Origin: Microbacterium esteraromaticum
Lineage (GTDB): Bacteria > Actinomycetota > Actinomycetes > Actinomycetales > Microbacteriaceae
Direction of reading: 5' to 3'
Assembly: GCF_900163815.1 (NCBI RefSeq)
Contig: NZ_FUKO01000022.1
Location: 114,776 to 178,775, forward strand
DNA length: 64,000 nucleotides
A program made the position numbers and the translations under genes. This document shows, piece after piece, positions 46,745 to 55,560 of the stretch; position 1 is the first letter of the stretch, and each line of letters opens with the position of its first letter. Under the pieces are notes generated by a model. It saw only the letters and a program-made list of their open reading frames with translations, made no database searches and was not told where the DNA came from.

Positions 46745-47605
46745 CTACGTGAGCCGAACGATGAGTTGCTGCAGCGATACCGAGGCAAGGTCGAGGCCGG
46801 CAGCGGCGATCTCCGTGCGGTCGGCAGCGGTGAGGTGTCCGAGAACCGTGACGGATGCCACGCGCCCCAGCGCCTCTCGGTGGATGATCTCGCGACCCGA
46901 TGCCCACGCTTCGACCTTCGCCGCATCACCGACGACCGTCGAGGCGCGCCCGCGCACAGCATCCGTCTCCTCATTCATCAGGATGCGCCCCGCGTCGATG
47001 AGGATCACCCGCTCGATGAGGTTGGCCACCTCATCGATCAGGTGCGACGACAGGATGATCGTGCGTGGGAACTCCGCGTAGTCCTCGAGCAGCCGGTCGT
47101 AGAAGACCTGGCGCGCGACAGCATCCAGGCCGAGATACGGCTCGTCGAAGAACGTGACTTCGGCGCGCGACGCGAGCCCGATGATCACGCCCACGGCCGA
47201 CAGCTGGCCGCGGGAGAGCTTCTTGATCCGCGTCCTCATCGGCAGCTGGAACTCTTCGATCAGCTGCTCGGCGAGCTCCTGACTCCAGTTGCGGAAGAAC
47301 ATCTGCGCCGCGCGGAACGCGTGCTTCGGCGTCGCGTCGTCCGGATACTTCTGGCTTTCGCGCACGAAGCAGATGCGGCTGAGGACGCCGCTGTTCTCAT
47401 ACGGGACTTCGCCGAAGACGCGGGCGTCGCCGGAGGTCGCGAAGTTCTGCGCCGTGAGGATCGACATGAGCGTGGTCTTGCCGGCGCCGTTGCGCCCGAG
47501 CAGACCATAGATGGTGTCTTTCTCGATCGAGAGCGAGACATCGTCGAGGGCGAGTTTGTCCTTGTAGCGCTTGGTGAGGTTGTTCACCTCGATGACGGCG
47601 GTCAT
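46745..47605 (-). CDS. ABC transporter ATP-binding protein of the GntR cassette
   Basis: A 286-residue ATPase. Walker A GLLGRNGAGKTTLMS lies near residue 34 and Walker B VTFFDEPYLGLDAVARQ near 152. The signature motif is LSRGQLSAVGVIIGLA, a variant of LSGGQ with Arg and no second Gly-Gln pair in the usual form. The start overlaps the GntR stop by four bases. YtrB-like ATPases have the same order after a YtrA regulator. Confidence 0.87.
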   Translation of the reverse strand: MTAVIEVNNLTKRYKDKLALDDVSLSIEKDTIYGLLGRNGAGKTTLMSILTAQNFATSGDARVFGEVPYENSGVLSRICFVRESQKYPDDATPKHAFRAAQMFFRNWSQELAEQLIEEFQLPMRTRIKKLSRGQLSAVGVIIGLASRAEVTFFDEPYLGLDAVARQVFYDRLLEDYAEFPRTIILSSHLIDEVANLIERVILIDAGRILMNEETDAVRGRASTVVGDAAKVEAWASGREIIHREALGRVASVTVLGHLTAADRTEIAAAGLDLASVSLQQLIVRLT

Positions 47606-47988
47606 TGGGGGTTCCCTTCGGTGGATGCGGGGCCGGCCGCGCGCTCGCGCAGCAGTGCGGCCAGATCTTCGGCGTCGAGTCCGAGGGTGCGGGCCTCGGT
47701 GATGAGCGGATCGATGTAGCGTTCCGCGAACGCGGTGCGACGCTCGGCGAGCAGGATGCTGCGCGCACCGGCGGCGACGAACATGCCGATGCCGCGGCGC
47801 TTGAGCAGCACCTGCTTGTCGACCAGCAGCGCGACACCTTTCGCCGCGGTGGCCGGATTGATCCGGTAGAACGCGGCGAGTTCGTTGGTGGAAGGCGCTT
47901 GTCCGTCTTCGGTGAGCGTGCCGTCGAGAATCGACTCTTCGATGGCTTCGGCGATCTGGAGGAACAGCGGACGGCCTTCGTCGATCAC
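47602..47988 (-). CDS. GntR family regulator (YtrA-like)
   Basis: A 128-residue regulator with the GntR winged helix at the N terminus (PLFLQIAEAIEESILDGTLTED and APSTNELAAFYRINPATAAKG) and a very short C-terminal helical domain, typical of the YtrA subfamily. It is the first gene of the cassette and is preceded by a striking 40-bp inverted repeat. Autorepression with derepression by envelope stress is the usual pattern in this subfamily. Confidence 0.9.
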   Translation of the reverse strand: MIDEGRPLFLQIAEAIEESILDGTLTEDGQAPSTNELAAFYRINPATAAKGVALLVDKQVLLKRRGIGMFVAAGARSILLAERRTAFAERYIDPLITEARTLGLDAEDLAALLRERAAGPASTEGNPQ

Positions 47989-47998
47989 GGCGCCTCCA

Positions 47999-48038
47999 GG
48001 TTAGGTGGTTAGTTACTTGACTAACTAACCACCTAACC
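47999..48038. promoter_or_regulatory. GntR/YtrA operator with 17-bp perfect arms
   Basis: GGTTAGGTGGTTAGTTA (47999-48015) and its exact complement (48022-48038) flank CTTGAC. It starts 10 bases upstream of the GntR start codon. The arms contain the repeated word GGTTAG, and the centre includes TTGACT, a possible -35 element on the minus-strand side. Confidence 0.85.
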
Positions 48039-48064
48039 CGGCCGACGTCAAGGGGCTGTCGAGA

Positions 48065-48865
48065 TCAGCCCCGCAGGTCGCGTCGCGACAGCGCCAGAGC
48101 GGATGCTGCGGCAAGCGCCACCGCGATTCCCCAGGTCAGCAGCAGGCCGCCGACGGCGACACCGTCTTGCAGGGGAGCCTGGTGGTACACCCAGTAGTAC
48201 GGCGACAGGGTGTTCAGCCACTCCAGATCCTTCGACTGCTTCGCCACCGCTTGAAAGACGTAACCGAGTACCGCGATACCCGCAGCGATGCCCGTGGCCC
48301 ATGCCTTGCGGCCGGTCAGCGCTCCCGCGAACAGCCCCGCCGCCGCACTGAGGAACGCCAGTCCGGTGAGAGCGAGCACTGCCCCGATGATGTGCGGCGG
48401 ATGGATGCCCAGCTCGGCCGGCCCATTCAGAGCCCAGACGATGATGCCCGAGAGCGCACCGAGCCACAGCAGTCGCAGCAGCACCGCGGCCGCGGACTCG
48501 GTGGCGTACTGCATCCGCCCGATCCCATGTGCGAGGTCGAGCTCGAGCCGGCCCGATTCTTCGGCGCCGGCGATCGCCGCTGAGCTCCACAGCACCGCCG
48601 CGATCGTCACCAGCAGAAAGCCGAGGAGGCCGTAGAAGGTGCTCTGCGCGTAGCCGGCACCGGTGGCGATCTGGTCGTAGCCGACCGTGTCGACGAGCTG
48701 TTTCGGCATCGCCTTGAGGATGTCCTGCAGTTGCCCGCCCGATCCGAACAGCGGATACAGCGGCAGGTAGAGGAAGAGTACGGCCGCGATCCCGAGACTC
48801 CACCCGATAAGGCCTCGCCACGACTCGCGGATGCTGCGCCGGAACACCGGCAGGATGCTGTTCAC
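48065..48865 (-). CDS. ABC transporter permease of the TetR cassette
   Basis: A 266-residue ABC-2-type permease with about six helices. The N-terminal region SWRGLIGWSLGIAAVLFLYLPLYPLF is followed by a longer soluble loop and the remaining helices; it ends in a basic tail RRDLRG. It overlaps the ATPase start by four bases. A TetR-ATPase-permease layout suggests exporter function, with an unknown substrate. Confidence 0.82.
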   Translation of the reverse strand: MNSILPVFRRSIRESWRGLIGWSLGIAAVLFLYLPLYPLFGSGGQLQDILKAMPKQLVDTVGYDQIATGAGYAQSTFYGLLGFLLVTIAAVLWSSAAIAGAEESGRLELDLAHGIGRMQYATESAAAVLLRLLWLGALSGIIVWALNGPAELGIHPPHIIGAVLALTGLAFLSAAAGLFAGALTGRKAWATGIAAGIAVLGYVFQAVAKQSKDLEWLNTLSPYYWVYHQAPLQDGVAVGGLLLTWGIAVALAAASALALSRRDLRG

Positions 48866-49794
48866 CGCGCACCTTCTTCTTGGGCTTCGGTCGCCCCGTA
48901 CAGGCGCAGCACGCTCTCTTCCAGGTCGGGTTCCTCGATGGTGAGGTCGTGCACGGTGAACCTCGCGAGAGCCTTGATGAGCGGATCGATCGCGCCCTGC
49001 ATCGTCGCGCTGAGCTGCAGGATGCTGTCGAGCGGGGCGACCTCGAGCGCCTCGACGCCGGTGATCTCCGAGAAGACGCGGCGCACGTCTGCAGCATCCG
49101 TCTCCTCCAGCTCGACCCGCACGCGCCGCACGGATCCGAGCCGCAGTGACGCGACGTCGCCCTGCGCGACGATGCGTCCGTTCGCCAGGACCGCCACCTC
49201 ATCGGCGGTCTGCTGAATCTCGCTGAGCACGTGCGAGCTCAGCAGCACTGTCTGCCCGGCATCCCGAGCCTCGCGCACCATCGCCTGGAACTCGCGCTGC
49301 ATCAGCGGGTCCAGCCCACTGGTCGGCTCGTCGAGGATGAGCAGCTCTGGCCGATGCATGAACGCCTGAATCAACCCGACCTTCTGCTTGTTGCCCTTGG
49401 ACAGGCTGCGCACCGGTCGCGACAGATCGACGCCGAGCCGGTCGGCGAGCTCGTCGACCGTCCCGCGGGCGACGGGCCCGGAGACGTGGGAGTAGAAATC
49501 CAGCATCCGATGTCCGGTGACGCGGCCTTCGAGCCGCAGCTCTCCGGGAACGTACCCGATGCGGCGGCGCAGAGTCGCGCCCCCGCGGCGCGGATCCTCC
49601 CCGAGTACCCGCACAGAACCCGAGGTCGGGCGGATTACGTCGACGAGCGTGCGCAGGGTCGTGGTCTTGCCGGCGCCGTTCGGGCCGATCAGGCCGTAGA
49701 TGGTGCCCGGCTGCACCTGCATGTCGAGGCTGTGCAGTGCGGTTTGCCTGCCGTACCTCTTGTGCAGGGCGGTGATGTCGATGACGGAGGTCAT
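48862..49794 (-). CDS. ABC transporter ATP-binding protein of the TetR cassette
   Basis: A 310-residue ATPase of the multidrug-type subfamily. Walker A GPNGAGKTTTLRTL lies near residue 38, signature LSKGNKQKVGLIQAFM near 135, and Walker B LLILDEPTSGLDPLMQRE near 158. A 90-residue C-terminal DUF4162-like extension follows. It overlaps the TetR gene and the permease gene by four bases each, so all three are coupled. Confidence 0.9.
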   Translation of the reverse strand: MTSVIDITALHKRYGRQTALHSLDMQVQPGTIYGLIGPNGAGKTTTLRTLVDVIRPTSGSVRVLGEDPRRGGATLRRRIGYVPGELRLEGRVTGHRMLDFYSHVSGPVARGTVDELADRLGVDLSRPVRSLSKGNKQKVGLIQAFMHRPELLILDEPTSGLDPLMQREFQAMVREARDAGQTVLLSSHVLSEIQQTADEVAVLANGRIVAQGDVASLRLGSVRRVRVELEETDAADVRRVFSEITGVEALEVAPLDSILQLSATMQGAIDPLIKALARFTVHDLTIEEPDLEESVLRLYGATEAQEEGAR

Positions 49795-50468
49795 GATGGT
49801 GCCCCTTCTTCTGCCGCTTCGACTTTCTGCGTCGCCGCCTGCTCGCCGGACAGGGCTTCGCGGGCCCCGTCGAGAAAGACCGAGGTCGAATAGATGCCGT
49901 GCGTCACGAGCTCGAGGGTGGGGAGGGTGGTGCGCATCATGCCGGCCGGGCTGAGCTGATCCTCGCCCAGCACGCGGCTGATCTGCGCGCGCATCATCAC
50001 GGGGGCGAGCCCCATCATCGCGATGAGCATCGTCGTCATCTCGGGGTCGCTCATCTCGACCAGCAGTCCGGCTGCGCGCTGTTGGTCGAGGGTTTCCCGG
50101 GTGACGTCGATGAGCTTGTCGAACAGGCGATTCGCGGCGGGTGAGCTGTCGCCCAGCATCCGTCCCAGGTAGTCGATGTACGGACCGTAGCGCTCGATGT
50201 CATGCAGTGCGGCGCGGATGCGGTCGGCCGTAGGCGCCTCGATCAGCTCGTGCTTGTCGTCGATGAACGCGGCGACGACGTACTCGTCGCACGCGTCGCG
50301 CAGCGCGTTCTTGTCGCCGAAGTGGTGCACGATCAGCGCCGCGCTGACCCCGGCGTCTTTGGCGATCGCGCGCATGCTCGTCGCGTCGAAGCCATCGCGG
50401 GCGAAAGACTGAATGGCGGCGTCGCGAATGCGCGCACGGGCTGTCAGATCATCGGATACTGAACGCAT
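49791..50468 (-). CDS. TetR family regulator
   Basis: A 225-residue regulator. The helix-turn-helix reads RIRDAAIQSFARDGFDATSMRAIAKDAGVSAALIVHHFGDKNALRDA. The C-terminal domain is helical with no known ligand signature. It controls the following ATPase and permease by gene order. The ATG at 50468 is preferred over one at 50504 because a likely operator (50478-50495) lies between them. Confidence 0.88.
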   Translation of the reverse strand: MRSVSDDLTARARIRDAAIQSFARDGFDATSMRAIAKDAGVSAALIVHHFGDKNALRDACDEYVVAAFIDDKHELIEAPTADRIRAALHDIERYGPYIDYLGRMLGDSSPAANRLFDKLIDVTRETLDQQRAAGLLVEMSDPEMTTMLIAMMGLAPVMMRAQISRVLGEDQLSPAGMMRTTLPTLELVTHGIYSTSVFLDGAREALSGEQAATQKVEAAEEGAPS

Positions 50469-50477
50469 GTACAGCAG

Positions 50478-50495
50478 ACTAAACAGACGTTCAGT
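50478..50495. promoter_or_regulatory. candidate TetR operator
   Basis: ACTAAAC and GTTCAGT (one mismatch) are separated by AGAC, nine bases upstream of the TetR start at 50468. The divergent methyltransferase start is about 45 bases away. Confidence 0.5.
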
Positions 50496-50539
50496 CATTG
50501 TCAATGGGGTGCGCCGGCCGTCGCCGGTACAGTGAGCGA

Positions 50540-51679
50540 GTGCCAGAGTTCGACTTCAGCCGGCTGCGGCGGTTCCCCGATGTCGAGGCGCCGAATCTTC
50601 AGGCCTGGGATGCCACCGACGAGTTGCTCGTGCGGCATGCGCTGCACTCCGGGTTAAGTGGCGCCGAGATCGCTGTGATCGGCGACGAATACGGGGCGAT
50701 CACGCTGGCGCTGGCGGATGCCGGGCTGCGTGGCATCCGCGTGCATCAGGATCTGGTGACGGGGCGACGCGCCCTGGTGAACAACGCGCGGATGCTCGGG
50801 TTCGGATCCGAATATGAGGTCCACGAGCTCGACGAATCACTGCTCGTCGGTGCACGGCTGGTGCTGCTGCAGCTTCCGAAAGCGCTCGCCGAACTCGAGG
50901 AGATCGCGGACGCTGTCGCCCGCTGGGCCGCACCCGATGCGGTGCTGGTTGCAGGCGGGCGCGTCAAGCACATGACGCTCGCGCAGAACGATGTGCTCGC
51001 CCGCTCGTTCGAGACCGTGCAACCGCAGCGGGCCGAGCGGAAATCGCGGCTGATCGTGGCATCCGGTCTGCTGCGGCCAGCGGGTTCGCCGCCCTTTCCG
51101 GTCTCGGCGCGGCAGGCGATTGACGCACCCGAGCCTCTGGAGCTCGTGCTGTGCGCGCACGGCGGCGCCTTCGCTGGCGCCCGTCTCGACATCGGCACCC
51201 GCGTGCTCCTGGAGGCTATGCCTGGTCTTGCGTCCGCGGATGGTCCGCGAGTCGTCGACCTGGGGTGCGGAACCGGCGCGCTCGCCGCCGCCTTCGCCCT
51301 GCTGCATTCGGATGCTGCGGTCACTGCCACCGATCGCTCGGCTGCCGCCGTGCGTTCAGCCCTCGCCACGATGCGGGCCAACGGCCTCGCTGATCGTGTG
51401 CAGGTGATTCTCGACGATGTCGGTTCGCTGCTGCCGTCCGGTGAAGCCGATCTGGTGCTGCTGAATCCGCCGTTCCATCTCGGCGCGAGTGTGCACGAGG
51501 GGGCGGGGCGCCGACTCATCGAGGCCGCGGCTCGACTTCTCCGGCCCGGTGGTGAGGTGTGGACGGTATTCAACTCCTCACTTGATCACCGCCGTGTGCT
51601 GGCCCGAGATGTCGGCCCGACAGAGCAGGTCGCGCGCACCTCGAAGTTCACCGTGACGCGCAGCGTGCGGCGCGGGTGA
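50540..51679 (+). CDS. class I SAM-dependent methyltransferase (RlmG/RsmC-like)
   Basis: A 379-residue protein with two methyltransferase-like folds, as in 23S/16S rRNA guanine-N2 methyltransferases RlmG and RsmC. The N-terminal half lacks a complete SAM motif. The C-terminal half has RVVDLGCGTGALAAAFALL and the catalytic motif LLNPPFHLG. The N-P-P-F sequence is typical of guanine N2 methylation. It starts at GTG 50540; the next unit is downstream after a 367-base gap. Confidence 0.82.
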   Translation: MPEFDFSRLRRFPDVEAPNLQAWDATDELLVRHALHSGLSGAEIAVIGDEYGAITLALADAGLRGIRVHQDLVTGRRALVNNARMLGFGSEYEVHELDESLLVGARLVLLQLPKALAELEEIADAVARWAAPDAVLVAGGRVKHMTLAQNDVLARSFETVQPQRAERKSRLIVASGLLRPAGSPPFPVSARQAIDAPEPLELVLCAHGGAFAGARLDIGTRVLLEAMPGLASADGPRVVDLGCGTGALAAAFALLHSDAAVTATDRSAAAVRSALATMRANGLADRVQVILDDVGSLLPSGEADLVLLNPPFHLGASVHEGAGRRLIEAAARLLRPGGEVWTVFNSSLDHRRVLARDVGPTEQVARTSKFTVTRSVRRG

Positions 51680-52046
51680 GTGGGACCAGCATCCGTCGAC
51701 AACTCATTCTTGGGGCGGCAGCGCACCTCCGTGCGGCGGCTGCGCTGGCCCGCAGGATTCCGTAGAATCCCCGGTGAGGACGTGAAAGCAGAAGTGCGAT
51801 TTGCCATCTAATCAGCCATTCTGTTACGGTTATCCGTGGCCTAAGGCCAAGACCAGTCCGCGACCGTGTCCTCATGCTGTGCAATTTCACCGAGTGATGC
51901 GGGCGTACGGTAGATGAACTCTGCGGGGGGCCCGAAGCCCCGCGACCGCGCCGCGCACGGCAAGAAAAGCGGCCTTGTGATCGTCACCCGGACGTAACCA
52001 GACGTGCACGCCGCACATCCCTGAACCGGCGCGCAACGGGGGCAAC
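51680..52046 (+). promoter_or_regulatory. 367-base leader and promoter of the OpuA-like transporter
   Basis: The gap holds no clear gene. A small hairpin GGATTC-CGTA-GAATCC (51755-51770) may end the methyltransferase transcript. A promoter TTGCCA (51801-51806) and TACGGT (51825-51830) with 18-base spacing would start near 51837, leaving a leader of about 210 bases. It contains a GC-rich hairpin near 51927-51941 (GGGGC/GCCCC) and a 27-codon frame at 51914-51997 without a Shine-Dalgarno sequence. The length suggests RNA-level regulation; no known riboswitch class was recognised. Confidence 0.45.
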
Positions 52047-53393
52047 GTGTCTGAAACTGTGCTTGAAGCGCGCAATCTGTACAAAGTTTTCGGTAAGAAT
52101 CCGCAGCAGGCGGTGAAGCGCCTGGAGGCGGGCGAGACCCGCACCGACATCCTGGATGCGGGTACCGCCGCCGTCATCGATGCGAGTTTCACCGTCCAGC
52201 GCGGTGAGATCTTCGTGATCATGGGGCTGTCGGGTTCCGGTAAGTCGACCATCATCCGGATGCTGAACGGCCTGCACGACGCAACCGCAGGCAGCGTCAC
52301 GATCGAGGGCGAGACCATCACCGGCATCCCCACCTCACGGCTGCGCGAGGTGCGCCGCGATCGGGTCTCGATGGTGTTCCAGCATTTCGCGTTGCTGCCG
52401 CATCGGTCGGTCGCCGCCAACGTCGCGTACCCGCTCGAGCTCAAGGGCGTCGGCAAGGCTGAGCGACTGCAGAAGGCCGAAGAGATCCTCGAGATGGTCG
52501 GGCTGCACGGCTGGGGCGACAAGCTGCCCAGTGAGCTCTCCGGAGGAATGCAGCAGCGCGTCGGCATCGCTCGCGCCCTCGCCGCCGACAGCGACATCCT
52601 GCTGATGGACGAGGCGTTCAGCGCGCTCGACCCGCTCATCCGACGCGAGATGCAGGAGCAGCTGGTCGACCTGCAGGCGAAGCTGCAGAAGACGATCGTC
52701 TTCATCACCCACGACCTCAACGAGGCGATGTTCCTCGGCGACCGCATCGCCGTGATGCGCGATGGCCGCGTGGTGCAGATCGGCACTCCCGAGGAGATCC
52801 TCACCGACCCTGCCAACGACTACGTCGAGCAGTTCGTGCAGGATGTCGACCGTGCTCGTGTGCTCACGGCCGCGAACGTCATGGAGCATCCGCGTCCGGT
52901 CGTCGCCGACACCGCCGGCCCGCGTACGGCCCTGCGTCAGATGCGCGACGCTTACATGTCGGCGACCTACGTCGTCGGCCGCGACCGTCAGCTGGTCGGC
53001 ATCGTCACCGACCGCGACGCGGTCAAGCTCGTCCGCAAGGGCGAGATGTCGCTGAGCTCGATCATCAAGCCGGTGCCGCAGAGCGTCGACGAGAACGAGA
53101 TCCTGATGAACCTGTTCATTCCCTCGGTCGAGTCGCAGCTGCCTCTCGCGGTGACCGATGAGGCGGGTCGCCTCACCGGTGTCATCCCGCGCGTGACCCT
53201 GCTGGCCGCTCTCGGCCCCGGACCCGGCGCGACCGGCGAGCTGACGATTCCGCTGCAGCCGATCCCCGCGAACATGATCGACGAGGTGCTGGCCGAAGCG
53301 TCCAGCGTCGCCGATGGCCCGACTGATCTCGGCGCAGCTGATCTCGGCGCTGCCGACCAAGGCTCTGCCACCGGCACGGAAGAGGTGCGCTGA
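52047..53393 (+). CDS. opuAA: glycine betaine/proline ABC transporter ATP-binding protein (OpuAA/ProV-like)
   Basis: A 448-residue ATPase. Walker A GLSGSGKSTIIRMLNG lies near residue 63, signature LSGGMQQRVGIARALA near 165, and Walker B ILLMDEAFSALDPLIR near 187. Two C-terminal CBS domains follow (residues about 270-400, with DTAGPRTALRQMRDAYMSAT and GIVTDRDAVKLVRKGEMS). CBS domains in this family sense ionic strength or cyclic di-AMP and gate osmolyte uptake. A short Ala/Asp tail ends the protein. GTG start at 52047 after a G-rich ribosome-binding site. Confidence 0.93.
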   Translation: MSETVLEARNLYKVFGKNPQQAVKRLEAGETRTDILDAGTAAVIDASFTVQRGEIFVIMGLSGSGKSTIIRMLNGLHDATAGSVTIEGETITGIPTSRLREVRRDRVSMVFQHFALLPHRSVAANVAYPLELKGVGKAERLQKAEEILEMVGLHGWGDKLPSELSGGMQQRVGIARALAADSDILLMDEAFSALDPLIRREMQEQLVDLQAKLQKTIVFITHDLNEAMFLGDRIAVMRDGRVVQIGTPEEILTDPANDYVEQFVQDVDRARVLTAANVMEHPRPVVADTAGPRTALRQMRDAYMSATYVVGRDRQLVGIVTDRDAVKLVRKGEMSLSSIIKPVPQSVDENEILMNLFIPSVESQLPLAVTDEAGRLTGVIPRVTLLAALGPGPGATGELTIPLQPIPANMIDEVLAEASSVADGPTDLGAADLGAADQGSATGTEEVR

Positions 53394-54325
53394 TGGATGG
53401 TTTCCGTATTCCGATCGGACAGTGGGGCAAGTTCGTCGTCGACTGGATCCGCGACAACCTCGACTGGCTGACCGATGGCATCTCGACAGGCGTCGGATTC
53501 CTCGCCGGCGGGCTTGCCGACATCCTGAACGCGGCGCCCGCGCCGATCATGATCGTGCTGTTCGCGCTGATCGCGTGGCTGGTACGCTCGTGGCAGCTCG
53601 CGCTGGGCACTGTGGTGATGTTCACCATCATCATCGGTGTCGACCAATGGCACACAGCCATGCAGACGCTCTCGCTGGTGCTGATCGCCACCCTCGTCAC
53701 AGTCGTTATCGCCGTGCCGCTGGGAATCTGGGCGGCGCGTAACAACACGGTCAGCACGGTGATCAAACCAGTGCTCGACCTGATGCAGACGATGCCTTCA
53801 CTGGTGTACCTCATTCCGGTGATCATCTTCTTCAGCCTCGGCTTCGTCCCCGGCGTGATCGCTACGGTGATCTTCTCGCTGCCTCCCGGTGTGCGGCTCA
53901 CCGAGCTCGGCATCCGCGGCGTCGACACCGAGACCGTCGAGGCGGGCCACGCCTTCGGCGCAAAGCCGGGGCAGATCCTGCGCGGCATCCAGCTGCCTCT
54001 CGCGATGCCTACGATCATGGCCGGTATCAACCAGGTGATCATGCTCGCCCTGTCGATGGCCGTCATCGCCGGTATGGCAGGTGCGCCCGGTCTCGGCAAG
54101 GAGGTCGTGTCAGCGCTCTCGACCATCAACGTGGCTCAGGGCATCGAAGCAGGTCTGGGCGTCGTGTTCATCGCGGTGTACCTCGACCGCATCACTGCGG
54201 CTCTCGGCGCCCCGGCAAACTCTCGGCACTCGCTGCTGGGCATCCTGCAGCGGCGACGTGAAGAAGCGCGACGCGCTTCGGTCGCAGCATCCGCTCAGGC
54301 CCCTGACTCGGTTGCCGCACACTGA
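53393..54325 (+). CDS. opuAB: glycine betaine/proline ABC transporter permease (OpuAB/ProW-like)
   Basis: A 310-residue permease with seven or eight helices. An amphipathic N-terminal region (QWGKFVVDWIRDNLDWLTDG) is followed by membrane helices. The EAA loop reads VEAGHAFGAKPGQILRGIQL near residue 180. The length fits the OpuAB/ProW subgroup. The start overlaps the ATPase stop by one base (TGATG). Its partner binding protein is encoded 80 bases downstream. Confidence 0.92.
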   Translation: MDGFRIPIGQWGKFVVDWIRDNLDWLTDGISTGVGFLAGGLADILNAAPAPIMIVLFALIAWLVRSWQLALGTVVMFTIIIGVDQWHTAMQTLSLVLIATLVTVVIAVPLGIWAARNNTVSTVIKPVLDLMQTMPSLVYLIPVIIFFSLGFVPGVIATVIFSLPPGVRLTELGIRGVDTETVEAGHAFGAKPGQILRGIQLPLAMPTIMAGINQVIMLALSMAVIAGMAGAPGLGKEVVSALSTINVAQGIEAGLGVVFIAVYLDRITAALGAPANSRHSLLGILQRRREEARRASVAASAQAPDSVAAH

Positions 54326-54405
54326 CTCATCCCTCCCGCACCACAACATCACACAGCACCACATACGTAACGCGTGAGACATACGTGAAGAAAGAAGGAA
54401 GCACC

Positions 54406-55323
54406 ATGAACAAGAGGCATTTGACCAAGATCGCTGCGCTCGGCGCGGCAGCAGCACTCGTCCTCACCGGCTGCGCAAGCGGCGACGGTGACAAGGGCGA
54501 CGCCGGCGACGCTCCCTCGGGCGACGCCAAGGGCACGATCACGATGGGGTTCCTCCCCGCGTGGACTGACGGCCTGAGCACCGCATACCTTCTCGCCGAC
54601 CAGCTCGAGAAGCTCGGCTACGACATCGACATGGAAGACGTCGTCGACGCGGGCCCCCTCTACACGGCTCTGGCCCAGGGTGATGTCGACATGTACCCGT
54701 CGGCATGGTCCGAGGTGACTCACGCCTCCTACATGGAGGAGTACGGCGACAAGATCGAAGACCTCGGCACGTACTACGACGGCGCCGTGCTGACGATGGC
54801 CGTTCCGGAGTACATGACCGACATCAACTCGATCGAGGATCTCAACGACAACGTCGAGCTCTTCGACGGCAAGATCATCGGCATTGAGCCCGGCGCCGGC
54901 CTGACGAAGGCGACGCAGGAGAAGGTCATTCCCGAGTACAAGCTGGACGACTACGAGCTCGTCACCTCGTCGACCGGTGGCATGCTCGCCACGCTCGACA
55001 CCGCTGTGGCTGCTGAAAAGCCCATCGTCGTGACGCTGTGGCGTCCGTTCTGGGCCAACAGCGCGTGGCCCATGAAGGACCTGAAGGACCCGAAGGGCGC
55101 TCTCGGTGACACCGAGGGGCTGCACTTCCTCGGCAAGCTCGGCTTCGCTGAGGAGTTCCCCGAGGCCGCTGACTTCATCGAGAAGGTCAAGCTGACCGAT
55201 GAGCAGTACGGCGAGCTCGAGGGCCTTGTCACCTCTGACGACTACAAGGACAAGTCCGCTGAGGCTGTCGACAAGTGGATCGAAGACAACGCAGATCAGA
55301 TCGACTGGCTGATCGCCGAGTAA
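54406..55323 (+). CDS. opuAC: glycine betaine substrate-binding lipoprotein (OpuAC-like)
   Basis: A 305-residue lipoprotein with lipobox LVLTGC (Cys23). The mature protein carries the quaternary-amine binding pattern: WTDGLSTAYLLADQLEKLGYDI, MYPSAWSEVTHASY and VVTLWRPFWANSAWPMKDL. These have aromatic residues that form the cation-pi cage in known betaine binders. GAAGGAAG lies six bases before the ATG. A strong terminator follows, so this is the last gene of the operon. Confidence 0.93.
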   Translation: MNKRHLTKIAALGAAAALVLTGCASGDGDKGDAGDAPSGDAKGTITMGFLPAWTDGLSTAYLLADQLEKLGYDIDMEDVVDAGPLYTALAQGDVDMYPSAWSEVTHASYMEEYGDKIEDLGTYYDGAVLTMAVPEYMTDINSIEDLNDNVELFDGKIIGIEPGAGLTKATQEKVIPEYKLDDYELVTSSTGGMLATLDTAVAAEKPIVVTLWRPFWANSAWPMKDLKDPKGALGDTEGLHFLGKLGFAEEFPEAADFIEKVKLTDEQYGELEGLVTSDDYKDKSAEAVDKWIEDNADQIDWLIAE

Positions 55324-55334
55324 GACTCGGTTGT

Positions 55335-55350
55335 CGGGGCTGAGACCCCG
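55335..55350 (+). terminator. small hairpin after opuAC
   Basis: CGGGG-CTGAGA-CCCCG, 12 bases after the opuAC stop. Confidence 0.5.
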
Positions 55351-55360
55351 GTAACTCTGA

Positions 55361-55427
55361 AGGACGTCTGCACCTTTGAAGGAGAATCCGGCCGGATTCA
55401 TCCTTCAAAGTGGCAGGCGTCCTTTTT
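55361..55427 (+). terminator. intrinsic terminator of the OpuA-like operon
   Basis: Arms AGGACG...CTGC...CTTTGAAGGA and TCCTTCAAAG...GCAG...CGTCCT enclose a self-complementary loop AATCCGGCCGGATT. The stem is followed by TTTT. It is one of the few T-tailed hairpins in the window. Confidence 0.9.
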
Positions 55428-55560
55428 CGTGCGGGTGGGGCGGATGCTGCGGGGCGACCGTGCGACACCTCGCCGTCAGTTATCACTGCTAGTCAGGGCG
55501 CCGCAGGGCACGGACGGTAGGCTCAAACTTGATTGAGGGCATCGACGTAAGGGAGAGCTA

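Noticed and set aside
51914..51997. 27-codon upstream frame as a real leader peptide
   Set aside because: No Shine-Dalgarno sequence and no conserved features; noted only as part of the leader.
51831..52046. Cyclic di-AMP (ydaO-type) riboswitch in the OpuA leader
   Set aside because: The context fits, but the conserved sequence was not recognised by eye, so it is only listed as an unassigned leader.
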